Of a stretch of DNA of 64,000 nucleotides, positions 23,577 to 58,822 are shown in pieces. The stretch lies in assembly GCA_024036415.1 (NCBI GenBank), contig JAMWET010004078.1, positions 348,501 through 412,500 on the forward strand. The letters are read 5' to 3'. Source of the stretch: Prochilodus magdalenae (Eukaryota > Chordata > Actinopteri > Characiformes > Prochilodontidae). Under the pieces are notes generated by a model. That model was given only the letters and a program-made list of their open reading frames with translations. It had not been told where the DNA came from and searched no databases. Made by a program: the position numbers and the translations under genes. Numbering within the stretch: position 1 is the stretch's first letter; each line of letters begins with the position of its first letter.

Positions 23577-23880
23577 AAGGGGAACTCCATCGGTTTCTCA
23601 AAAATTCAGCACAAACGTTGAGATGCAGTTTTGAGAAAGTTTTGCGATTAGGCTTCAGCTTCATTTGCGTATAGGCTCATTTATTTTTTAACTATTTATG
23701 GCGGACAAAATATTCCCCAAAATCTTGTCGTCATCAATATCACAAGACTTGTGTAAATCACTGGTGGTTTAGAATAGAGGTACAGTGCTAGCTTCTCTAC
23801 GAGCCACTCTGAATGACTCTGTATACATATCAAAGACTGAATTGTTGAGAAATGTTAAATATAGTAAAAATTGGTGGTAT
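23577..23880. repeat. decayed MITE-like copy of the 55.2-55.6 kb family
   Basis: Begins AGGGGAACTCCATCGG, carries CCACTCTGAATGACTCTG internally and ends near AAATTGGTGG. The copy at 55227-55603 has the same three landmarks in the same order. The ends are degenerate, so the edges are uncertain. Confidence 0.45.
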
Positions 23881-24144
23881 TATTTTTTTTAAAAACTAAA
23901 GCAGTTAGTGAAATAGTGGGTGCATGGGGGGTTCATAACTGCTCTGATTAATATTTGAACATTTCAGAACCAGTATTCCCAAGTGTTACACTTGCAAATA
24001 GAGTTGCATTATTCAGACAGCTGTGGCCCTACGTCACCTACAGTGTTGTCAAATAAATAGAATAAAAGTCCATATGTAGAAAGTACTGTATGTTACTGGA
24101 AGTACGTTGTACTGAATGATGTGTCCTCAGTCCTTGCAACTCTT

Positions 24145-24228
24145 CCAATCGTGTAAATGGACTACAAATAGTAGCCAATAGGAGCCGCTCTTACGTCCTA
24201 TAAAGCAAATGCTCCACCAGGAGACAAA
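24145..24228 (+). promoter_or_regulatory. ckb: ckb core promoter: two CCAAT boxes and a TATA box
   Basis: CCAAT at 24145-24149 and 24175-24179, and TATAAAG at 24199-24205 preceded by a CRE-like TTACGTCC. Transcription is expected to start near 24230. TATA plus CCAAT is the arrangement I recall for vertebrate creatine kinase B promoters. A near match to a MEF2-type site, CTACAAATAG, lies at 24161-24170, with one base off consensus. Confidence 0.6.
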
Positions 24229-24324
24229 CCCTGGAGAGCAGAGTAAGTTTGGAGTGCGCACTCCCCAGCCGGAAAAATAGGGATCTTTGTGTCAGCCCCG
24301 TCTTCATCTAGTACTAGTCCACAG
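24229..24324 (+). other. ckb: ckb non-coding exon 1 (5' UTR)
   Basis: Starts about 30 nt downstream of the TATA box and ends CCACAG|GTAAGG with the donor at 24325-24326. No ATG initiates the protein here. The left edge is inferred from the TATA position. Confidence 0.6.
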
Positions 24325-24928
24325 GTAAGGATGTGTGTTTTTCCCCAAAGAAAAGGCTCATTAAAAGCGTCAGCAGCTAGAACACAAATCTGCAGACACT
24401 TTGAGCTGATAGTCTAGGAATGAGCTCTAATAGATAACGGCTTGGTTTTGGTGACTGGTATGTCAGGCGTGTGCGCACACTGAAGTTCTCTGCCTTTTGA
24501 GTTTTTAACATTTTCCATGCTTGTAAGCACGGACTGAGTTTTTGGATTTGATCAAATCAATTCTGTGAATATTTAATGTTTATCCTCGCATCACAGTTGG
24601 TCTTTGCGGAGTTTATGCTATTGGCTGATTGCTGTATCCGTGTTAGCACGTTGCCGTCAGTCATTCTGTCGGTCTGCGTTACTCCGCCTTTCAGCAGGAG
24701 CGGACGTTGCCGTCTGTTCTCTGGGTTTCATTAGCGGTTTTGCCGTTCTGAATGAACATTATATACTCAAGTTACACACTGAGGTGCATTAGTACCAAAT
24801 TTATAGCCTACTCAACAAAACCAAGTCGTTGTGTGGATTATTTCAAGACTGATCGTGTGTGGAGCTGCTTCGGCTGTAACTGGCGTTATTTTCTGTCCCA
24901 TTCACGGCGCGTTCAGTTAGCATCAACC

Positions 24929-25121
24929 ATGCCTTTCGGAAACACTCACAACCAGCTGAAGATGAAGTACTCAGCCGAGGCGGAATACCCCGACCTCAGC
25001 AAGCACAACAACCACATGGCCAAGGTGCTCACTCCGGCCATATACGAGCGGCTACGCAGCAAGGAGACACCCAGCGGCTTTACGTTGGACGATGTGATTC
25101 AGACCGGGGTAGATAACCCAG
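24929..25121 (+). CDS. ckb: ckb alternative first coding exon 2a (canonical N-terminus)
   Basis: ATG at 24929 in the context ACCATGC. It encodes the usual cytosolic CK start [20 protein letters not shown] and ends GVDNPG at a phase-1 donor (G|GTAAAG). The acceptor is GTTCAG at 24911-24916 or the AG 4 nt later. It contributes 64 codons plus one base. Confidence 0.93.
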
Positions 25122-27689
25122 GTAAAGTCCCCGCACGCACACGGAGCCCCCTGTTCTTTGTGAGAGGTGGAACAATTGATACTGAGGTTTCCATACCGTT
25201 GATCCTAACGTGTCTTTTTGGCAAGAGCATAGCTAGAACTTCTACACTGTGGCGACAGAAAAGACCCACAGATTTTTATTAGGGTGGCACATTGCAGAGG
25301 ACAAAAAAAAATATTATAGAACTCGATAAGTTACATACATTTCTTTACTTGTCTGTCCATAACCTGAATACCATTTCTGTAAAATGAAACATCAGTACAG
25401 CCAAACTGAATGACAAAAATGTGTTGATGTGACAAATTTAAGCCATTCATGGGAAAATAATGACATGAATGAATCAATGCTTCTCTTTAATGTGCTAACT
25501 TTAAAAAACGTGCACGATGTGGGACTAATAAATGATTTTATTTATAGAAATTATTCATAGGCTGTCCTCACTACGGAGTCTTCTCATACTTAGGAAGTGA
25601 GCCAATACGCAAATTATTAAATGCAAAGTCGCCAGACTTTCAAAATTGACTGGCAGGTTTGGAAGGAAGCATGAAGGAAGTCTTTTAATGTTTGAATGTT
25701 GAACATAAAGGCCATGGTTCATTCCAGGGTGACACTGGCCATCTCTGGCCACTCCTCAGCTATGACCCTTATTTCAGTAATAAAAATATGCTCACAATAA
25801 GTAAACTTTTAAAAATATTTTATAAAAAAGGGTAGGAAATAGTTGTAGCAATTTTACAAAATACTTTCTTTCTACTCTTTTCCTCTGCCTTTCTCACACA
25901 CAGACAACCGCAGAATAAATGGCTATCGTAACATTTTAAAAGCATCAGTATTTGTGTCAGATCAAAAATATTAATGGTAACACCTGTTCATATTCCACAG
26001 TTAACAAATGCTGTAGCTGAAACACAACTCTTCACTATTAGCGATGAAACGTTAATAGCCTACATCCTGAATCTAAGTAAAATTTAAGTATCTAAATAGA
26101 AGCTTCCGGTGCTAGCATGCTTCAAAGGGTTTTTGAAAGCCATCTCCAAGGCATTTTACAGAATGTGCTGTACAGTGACCCTGCTGAATTATAGTGTGTA
26201 AACACGGAACAATAGTTAAAAACCTTGCTTCATCAGCCACAGAGTCAGGAATGTAGCTAGTGTGACTGATGGCTTTTTGCTCCCCCTGTACAATGTGTTC
26301 TGTTATTGTATTTGTGTAGCACTCGTAAAATGGCTACTCTGAACACCAAGCAACTCCCTGCTGAGGATGAGTACCCAGACCTCAGTCAGCACCACAACCA
26401 TATGTCCAAGGTTTTGACTCTGGAGATGTACAAGAAGCTCCGTGAGCGCTCCACTTCCAGCGGCTTCACCATAGATAATGTCATTCAGACTGGAGTAGAT
26501 AATCCTGGTAAAAGAACACACTCGGGCTTTGAGGGGTCAGATGAGTTCATACTGTCCAGTATTCAAAGCACACTTTGAGCCATGCAGCTTAAGCCTCAGT
26601 GCAGGATTAAAGGATTTTTTATGTAATTTGTAAAATTTACTCCACAATAGGACCAAATTACGTTTGTGTAATGTTGTTGTTGTTGTTGTTGTGGTGTGTG
26701 TGTGTGTGTGTTTGTATTTTTATTTTTATTTTTTTGAATGCCTATACAATTGTTTGTGTCCACATCCTAGGCCACCCCTTCATTATGACGGTGGGCTGTG
26801 TGGCTGGTGACGAGGAGACTTATGAAGTGTTTAAAGATCTGCTGGACCCAGTCATTCAGGATAGACATGGAGGTTACAAGCCAACAGACAAACACAAAAC
26901 TGACCTGAACCCAGCCAACCTTAAGGTATGAGGCTGTACATGGCTTGTCCACAACTGCAATGTTGTACAATTACTAAGATTCTCTTTTTTTAAATTTGTG
27001 TTCTTTCTTTTTCTGAAGGGTGGAGATGACCTGGACCCAAACTATGTGCTGAGCTCTCGTGTGCGAACTGGTAGAAGCATTCGCGGGTTTTGCCTGCCAC
27101 CACATTGTAGTCGTGGAGAGAGGAGAGGCATTGAAAAACTCTCTGTGGAAGGTGCGGTTCTGAGTTACTGCATGCTGGCTAGTATTATAAATGGCAGATC
27201 TGGTTATGTGGCTCCCTCTAGTGGTGACGGGTAGTATTTGCCAAAACTTCATAGGTCTGTGTTGATTTTAAATGTCCATAATCTTTTGTAATAGTTTGTG
27301 CTTCCTTTAAAGCCATTCTTGCTAATAATCTGCACCTGTAGGACTAACTAAGTCTAGGAGTTATAATGTTCATAGGATGTTTAGATGCTTTTCCACATAT
27401 AAATGTCGTGGTGATGAGCAGATATGTGCTATTTTAATGGGTGTGTTGAGATGCATTCTAACTTTAAAAATGTTTGCATTAAATTTTCTCTAGTTTTATA
27501 TTTTAATAGTGGAACAGTGAGATTTCTTTGGACTGTTTCCTGTTGGTCTCATCTTCGTGAGAACAGTCTTTGCAGTTTAGGGGACAAACAGAACAGATGG
27601 GGGGGCTAATTAAATAATTAACTGAATAATGAAATCAGTAAATATTGTCTGTGTATGTCAGTCCTTCACATTACCATGATATATTTCAG

Positions 27690-27726
<37 letters not shown>

Positions 27727-29056
27727 TATCAGCAAGAAATGTTGTTCATTCTTTCCCCTCTCCTCCCTTCTGCCTCAGCTTTGGGTGCCCTAAGTGGAGA
27801 TCTGAAAGGGAAGTATTATGCTCTGAAGAACATGACGGATGCAGAGCAACAGCAGCTCATTGATGATCACTTCCTGTTTGACAAACCTGTGTCTCCTCTG
27901 CTGCTGGCCTCAGGAATGGCCCGTGATTGGCCTGATGCCAGGGGCATCTGGTAGGATGATCTTTATATTTATGATTATAGATTAGATATAGATTCTCAGT
28001 CTAAAAGAAATTATAGAATTGTAAATTTAGGTTAAATGTGCATCAACATACTCTCACAAAGGTGACATTTGGAAATAAATGAAGTAGTAAATGAGTAAGT
28101 CATCCAGGCCCCTACACCCAGTGGAAACTTGGTGTACTCAGTTGTGTTCAGATGCTGTTCTGCAAGTAGTCATAAGAATTGGAAGTCTATAGCCTTTGCA
28201 TGATGGGTATCAATGTTAAGTGGCATCCTTAAAGACAGTATTGTTTCTCAACCCTGGTCTTTCTTTCTGTTATGTAAATTTAGGATTTTGGATCATATTT
28301 TGTATTTTTACACTGTTTTGTTAGGCACAATGACAACAAGACATTCCTAGTGTGGGTGAATGAGGAGGATCACTTGCGTGTCATTTCAATGCAGAAAGGT
28401 GGCAACATGAAGGAAGTCTTCACTCGTTTCTGTACAGGCCTTACAAAGGTAAGCAGCTCCATAATTTTTTTTTTTTTTTTTTTCTTCCTTTTCTTCATAC
28501 AATCCTTACAGGCTAATGAAACATTTGTGCTTTCAGATCGAGGAGCTGTTCAAGAACAAAGGACATGCGTTTATGTGGAATGAGCATCTTGGCTACATCC
28601 TCACCTGCCCATCTAACCTGGGGACAGGATTGCGTGGGGGCGTACATGTCAAACTTCCCAACTTGAGCAAGCACAGCAAGTTTGAGGAGATTCTCAAGAG
28701 ACTACGGCTGCAAAAACGTGGAACAGGTAATGGACACAGTGTTGCAACTGATTTGTAACTCCATCACCAGATACCCATTTTCCTGAAGCACATAATGCTG
28801 CCATCTATAGGTTGTTGGTGAAACTGAAGCTATTAGCTGTGGTACTAATTATGATTTATTGTGCTGTGTTGTGTAAGGTGGCGTGGACACTGCTGCTGTG
28901 GGTGGTGTATTTGATATCTCTAACGCTGACCGGCTGGGGTTCTCAGAGGTGGAGCTGGTTCAGATGGTTGTAGATGGAGTCAAGCTGCTGATCGAAATGG
29001 AGAAGCGTTTGGAGAAAAGCCAGTCCATTGATGACCTCATGCCTGCCCAAAAGTGA
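24929..29056 (+). CDS. ckb: creatine kinase B-type, 7 coding exons plus an alternative first exon
   Basis: Exons are 24929-25121, 26771-26925, 27019-27151, 27779-27950, 28325-28448, 28537-28726 and 28878-29056. The lengths 193, 155, 133, 172, 124, 190 and 179 total 1146 nt, giving 381 aa, the standard cytosolic CK length. It reversibly transfers phosphate between ATP and creatine, as a cytosolic dimer. Visible features: N-terminal [19 protein letters not shown], the CK signature CPSNLGTG with catalytic C283, [12 protein letters not shown] for nucleotide phosphate binding, and the C-terminal [10 protein letters not shown] ending. All introns are GT-AG and every phase fits. Exon 24929-25121 can be replaced by 26330-26507, giving 376 aa. 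Convergent with mark3, divergent from trmt61a. Brain-type (B) rather than muscle-type (M) is inferred from synteny with mark3 and trmt61a. Confidence 0.96.
26320..26507 (+). CDS. ckb: ckb alternative first coding exon 2b (divergent N-terminus)
   Basis: A T-rich tract ends in TTTGTGTAG at 26311-26319, so the exon starts at 26320. ATG is at 26330 in strong context (AAAATGG). It encodes [20 protein letters not shown], then a CK N-terminal domain ending [10 protein letters not shown] at a phase-1 donor (G|GTAAAA, GT 26508-26509). Against exon 2a it lacks five N-terminal residues. It shares EYPDLS, SGFT, the YKKLR-like helix and the identical last ten residues. There is no stop or frameshift, so it looks functional. 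Splicing 2a to 2b would give a TGA after seven codons. Confidence 0.85.
26670..26711. repeat. (TTG)n followed by (GT)n microsatellite
   Basis: GTTGTTGTTG run, then TGTGTGTG, in the ckb intron before exon 3. Confidence 0.85.
27695..27723. repeat. (TA)n microsatellite
   Basis: About 14 TA units in the ckb intron upstream of the exon at 27779. Confidence 0.9.
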
Positions 29057-29270
29057 ACCCAGCCAAACCACCCCTCTACCTCGCTTTCCTAAAATTCCAG
29101 ATTTCCCATCTCCTCCCCACATTCCAATCCTACCTTTAAAATGAATGTATGTTGACTCCATCCATGAATTCATGTTGTATTTAAGCTGTGGTTTCCCTCT
29201 GTATCACACATCGGAGATTCACCGTTATGGTGACATGAGAGAATTAAACACTCTTGGTCCTTGTAGCCCA
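29057..29270 (+). other. ckb: ckb 3' UTR with polyadenylation signal at 29243-29248
   Basis: Pyrimidine-rich, AT-moderate sequence follows the TGA at 29054-29056. ATTAAA at 29243-29248 is the first plausible signal, giving a short UTR of about 200 nt. The exact cleavage site is inferred. Confidence 0.5.
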
Positions 29271-29584
29271 GTCTACTGTCTCTTTTCAGTAAAGCTGCAT
29301 CACCTGTCATGAACAGCTGTTGAAGCAACAGATCTGAAACTGACTACTTGCTACTTAACACATGCCCGAGTCTGTGAGCAATACCAGCAGTGTCACTGCC
29401 TAGGGCAACGGAAGATCATGGGCCTCCCCAAGTGGCTAACAAGGAACATGCCTAGCCAGATCCTAGGCTAGAATCAACAATAACTCATTTACCTCTCGGA
29501 CAACTACTGTTGCTACCCTATTTCAGGTAGGATAGAGGGTGTGCATTGTAACTTCAAAATTTTTAGTTAGTGTGTCTGTAAATA

Positions 29585-30170
29585 CAAACACCTACCAGCC
29601 ACTTCTTTAGGTACACTGCTTTGTATCTATACTCACCGTCCACCTAATCAGCTCTGCTTACCATATAGGTGCACCTTTTTGTAGTGCTAAAATTAGATTG
29701 TAGTCTATATGCCTTGCTGCATACATTGTTTGCCTCTTTTTACCCTGTTCTTTAATGGTCAGGACTCCCACAGTGCATGTATCATTTTGCTGGTGGATCA
29801 TTCTCAACACTGCAATGAAACTGACACGGTGTTGATGTGTTGCACTTGTACAGTGAAACCAGCAGAGCAGTGCTGCTGGAGTTTATGAACACTGTGTCCA
29901 CTCCATGTCCACTCTACTAGGCACTCCTATCTTGCCTGTCGACCTTTCGTAGATGTAAATTGTTCAGCAGTAGTCAGAGCACTCTGTTCTCAGGATGTTG
30001 CTGGCTGGACAGTTCTGGTTGGGGAAGTATTCTCAGTCCAGCAGTGGCAATGAGCTGTTTAAAAACCACCAGCTCAGTATTACTAAAATACTGAAAATTA
30101 TTCACAAAATCTGCTCTGTGGTGGTCATAACCATTACAACAGGGTGAAAAGGGATTAACACTGTATGGAG
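29585..30170. repeat. large copy of the palindromic-type fish repeat
   Basis: Edge CTTCTTTAGGTACAC, then GGTGGATCATTCTCAACACTG, CAGCAGTGCTG-type palindromic centre sequence (GCAGAGCAGTGCTGCTGG), ATTCTCAGTCCAGCAGTGGC, and finally CTGCTCTGTGGTGGTC and ACAGGGTGAAAAGGGATTAAC. It lies between the convergent 3' ends of ckb and mark3. I recall this modular order from an abundant ostariophysan family without coding capacity. Confidence 0.6.
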
Positions 30171-30730
30171 ATAGTGTGTAATTGCAGAACTACAGTGTTG
30201 TAAGTAAAGCTGTTTAATTGAACAATCAACCTAGATACAATGAGGTTCACCCAAATAGTTGGTATGTACGTACGTACTGTGCAACACATGAGAAACTGAG
30301 TAAAGAAAGGCTACAAAATGATGTAGCATGTACAGTACTGTTTCTCAATCCTGGTCCTGAAGGTCCACTGCCCTGCATGTTTTAGTGCCTTTTCTGAGCA
30401 ACGAGAAGGGAAAAAACTAGAGACCCTCCATAACTAGAGGCAAGAATCACAAACTCACTAAGCCATAATACCTTAGGAACTGTCAATCACATCTCAAGAT
30501 AGATAACTTTAAATTACTATGAACTTATAAAATGTATACAAATAGATAAGCCGAATATTAATTCTTTTTAAAAATCTGTTGTTTAGTATTTACACTTGTA
30601 TTGTATGGAGAGGAGTTGTTCTTGCTAGATTGATTCAGAAATGGCTGACAAATGTGCATGTTTTCTTTATGAATTACAGTAACAACCAAAGCTTATGAGT
30701 CAGTACTAAAGTACAGTCAGGTATAGCTGT

Positions 30731-30736
30731 TTTAAT
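30731..30736 (-). other. candidate polyadenylation signal of mark3
   Basis: TTTAAT on the plus strand reads ATTAAA on the gene strand, about 790 nt beyond the stop codon. It is one of several possible A/T-rich signals. Confidence 0.3.
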
Positions 30737-31220
30737 ATTGAATCTCATCAGTGACCATTTACAAGTAGCCCTGAAAATATTAGAACTTGAAAAGCAAGAG
30801 TAAGACAATGTGTAATAGTTGTAAAACAAGGTACATTATATACACAAATACACTTGAAAGGTGGGCATAAAAAGAAATAAATAAAATAACTTTTTTTCTG
30901 TCCTTCAGCAACGTCTCATTACATTCACACAGTGAAACTGAACTGAAACTGAGCTGGCTGCAGCAAGTGTCAAGAACAAGCACTTTCAATGACAAAAGAA
31001 ACTAGACTGAGGTGCAGAGCGACAGAGATCCAAAGTACTTGCAATTTAAAAGCATTTTAGCCCCGTTAAGAGATTTTACTCATACCCTTTACATATGGGC
31101 TGCTCAAGACACCAAATACCTATATGTAACACTGTCTGGATAAGAGGAAAAGAAAAGAAAAGCAAGCTCCACTTCAAAAAGATCTCGGGTACAGAATTTT
31201 TAGGCCACGTCTTTTTAAAC

Positions 31221-31240
31221 TTTTTTTTTTTTTTTTTTTT
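31221..31240. repeat. poly-T tract
   Basis: About 20 consecutive T on the plus strand, in the probable mark3 3' UTR. Confidence 0.85.
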
Positions 31241-31413
31241 GGATACTCAGAGCGTGTCATGGAGTATACAATTAAGTATACTTAACCGAAAGGTTTAAAC
31301 CAGTTCTCTTTTACAGTGTTCAGCAACTTTTAACAATTGACACATAAGAAATTATTGCTTTAAGCAATGTTAAAGTCTATACATTATTTTAAATATATAA
31401 TGGTAAGTGGTTT

Positions 31414-31434
31414 AAAAAAAAAAAAAAAAAAAAA
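31414..31434. repeat. poly-A tract
   Basis: About 21 consecutive A on the plus strand just downstream of the mark3 stop, poly-U in the transcript. Confidence 0.85.
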
Positions 31435-31528
31435 CACATTTGGAAACTGCTACGTTTGTGATTGTACTGCTTAAATTTCTCTATATAGGATTTTAACACT
31501 TTCATATATTCCTCTACATAGATTATAT

Positions 31529-56613
<25,085 letters not shown>

Positions 56614-57300
56614 TGCACTGGTGACAAGACTTTTACCTCTAAGCAGCAGACGTTGTAAAGATGAGGAATTCAGTTTACTACACTAAAGTTAGCACGATAG
56701 CTAACTAGACACCATTGATTTGCTGAAAGTACGGTCAACGCAAACTTCGTGAAAAACTTCAGACTGAAATAAAAGGCTAGCGTTACGTTAGGCGACGTCC
56801 CCCGATGTTTTTGTGGTCCAACGCCGGTATCCAGCCATCGGCTAGCCCTTTAACTAAACAATGCCCTGAAATAGCAGAAAGCGAGCAGCTGGGTGGCTGA
56901 TAGACCGTTTGTCCTGATGCTTCGGGCTCTCCGTTTCACATTTCGGATGTCCGGCTGTGCTGAGGGGAAAACGCACTCAACAGGGCCCCAACGACCCCCT
57001 TTATGTTTTGTTAGCTAAAAACAATAAAAAGCTGTCGCTATCACCGCGAAACGACCTTCTTTTCGTCCAGTCTCGGCCTTCATTTGTGAAGCCGGTTGTT
57101 TTTCAGCGGTGCTGGGACTCCGAGAAGACCGCTCTCGGTATCGGCTCCATCCACCGACGGACGAGTGCTGCCGCTTTTCGTTAAAGCCAGATCCAAAATG
57201 GCCACCGTGTGGCCCTGTAGAGACGGAGGAAGTGAGGACACACGGGCCTCGGCGCTTATTGGAGCTGCAGTCTCGGGTACTGCGGTGCCTGCGTTCAAAA
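56614..57300 (-). promoter_or_regulatory. mark3: mark3 5' UTR and CpG-containing promoter region
   Basis: From the ATG at 56613 upstream, the DNA becomes clearly richer in CpG (for example CGACGTCCCCCG and CGCCGGTATCC near 56800, and several CpG between 57040 and 57270) than surrounding introns. No TATA box is evident, as expected for a housekeeping-type start. The transcription start is not determined. Confidence 0.5.
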
Positions 57301-58501
57301 GTTAGGTGTACTGAGGGTGAGAAACAGGCAGAAAACTTCGTCATACCACCACGACACACCCTTTCCCACTGAAATCAGCCGACACCTTATAAGGCTCGTC
57401 CATTGTACTCCGTGCCAAGGAGTCCCTATAATGACATCAGTACACAGAACCCAGTGGAGCTCCAGACTGTACACGACCTTTTATCACGCCCAATAATCCG
57501 GTAAGACTAAAGCAGAACCACACCTTCCCTACGTTTATGCACACCTGAGGGACAGGCTGCTATTGTAGTGGTTTTACAAAGGAGGATTCTCGGAGGAGCC
57601 AAATACAACCAGCCCAAAGTTAAGCCTGTCCAGGAGAACATAGATGAGGGACATTCCTATTGGACAGTCCTCGTCTATGGGTTTAAATGATCTAGCTAAC
57701 TGGGAAATCCGGCTTGGGAAATCCCCCCCAGGCTTTAGCCTACGTCTAGGTTTGGATTAGGTTTAAATGATCCAGATTAGTGTTCAGATGACATCTGCTT
57801 TAATGAGGCAGATTCATTCAAATCCAAAACACTTGACTCCTCACACTGAAAACACATAACTCAGTAATTCAAGGCTGGATTATTTACTCATACACACAGA
57901 CAGGGCCATTTCTCATGGGTAAATAATGACACCTAATGGTCAGAGGAAGAGGCAGCTCAGCTTTCCTTATCCACCTTCTTATTGCTCTTGATGACTTCAG
58001 ACCCAGTAATCTAGTTTATAACCATGTTTATGTAGGACTTCCTTAATTGCATTACATTATAATCTGTAGGTGAACTAGGTGACCTAACCACATCCAAAGA
58101 TGATTTTTCTATAGCCATAGTATTTATGACTACTTTTTGACCCTGTCTACTATTGATCAGCATATCCATTACCATTTTAAAGGCATAGATGGTTACATGT
58201 CATTTCTGAATGACAACGAAAATGAAAACTAAATAGATACTACAATACAAACCACTAGAGCCAACTACTGAAATATAACAGTCTTCCTTTTGTTACTTTC
58301 TTGTAGCTCTTTCTCCATCCAACCTCAAGAGGTTAGAATGAGTAACCTTACCCATTACAGTATGAGAGCCTGGATTAATAGAAAGACCGTATATTATACA
58401 GAAACTGCTCAATGCTATGACTGCAGCAAGATACCTACAGAATGAAATCATTCCACACCAAGAAAAACACAGCCAATCCCTGAACAAGTGAAAGGAAACT
58501 G

Positions 58502-58507
58502 TTTATT
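58502..58507 (-). other. eif5: polyadenylation signal of eif5
   Basis: TTTATT on the plus strand is AATAAA on the gene strand, 316 nt past the stop. It gives a compact 3' UTR ending near 58485, about 1.2 kb from the mark3 promoter region. Confidence 0.6.
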
Positions 58508-58822
58508 TAATGACTGAAAGAAATTAAAACAATCACAAAAACAAATGTGCAGTTGAATTAAATCGATAGATCAAAGAAGTCAAACTCACAATATAATTTT
58601 CTCAATACAGAGAGCTTAAACATCACATAATAGTTCAGCAGCAAGACAATGAAAGCGCCATGTTAAAACCATGCCATAACAGTAAACTAGTGGAAAGACA
58701 AGACATGGAGCAGAAAGAGAGAGGGCTCGACAGGAGGCCATAGTGATCATTTTATAATTGGAGAAGAGCTGGGAAAGTTATAATTGGCCATCATTGTATT
58801 TTTCTGCTCCTTCATCATCTTT

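Noticed and set aside
24752..25282. 176-codon open frame starting upstream of ckb exon 2a
   Set aside because: Only the part from 24929 to 25121 is CK-like. The upstream part is intron before the acceptor and the downstream part is intron after the GT donor.
57096..57372. Several overlapping open frames in the CpG-rich region upstream of mark3
   Set aside because: High GC lowers stop frequency; no homology or splice structure was seen on either strand.
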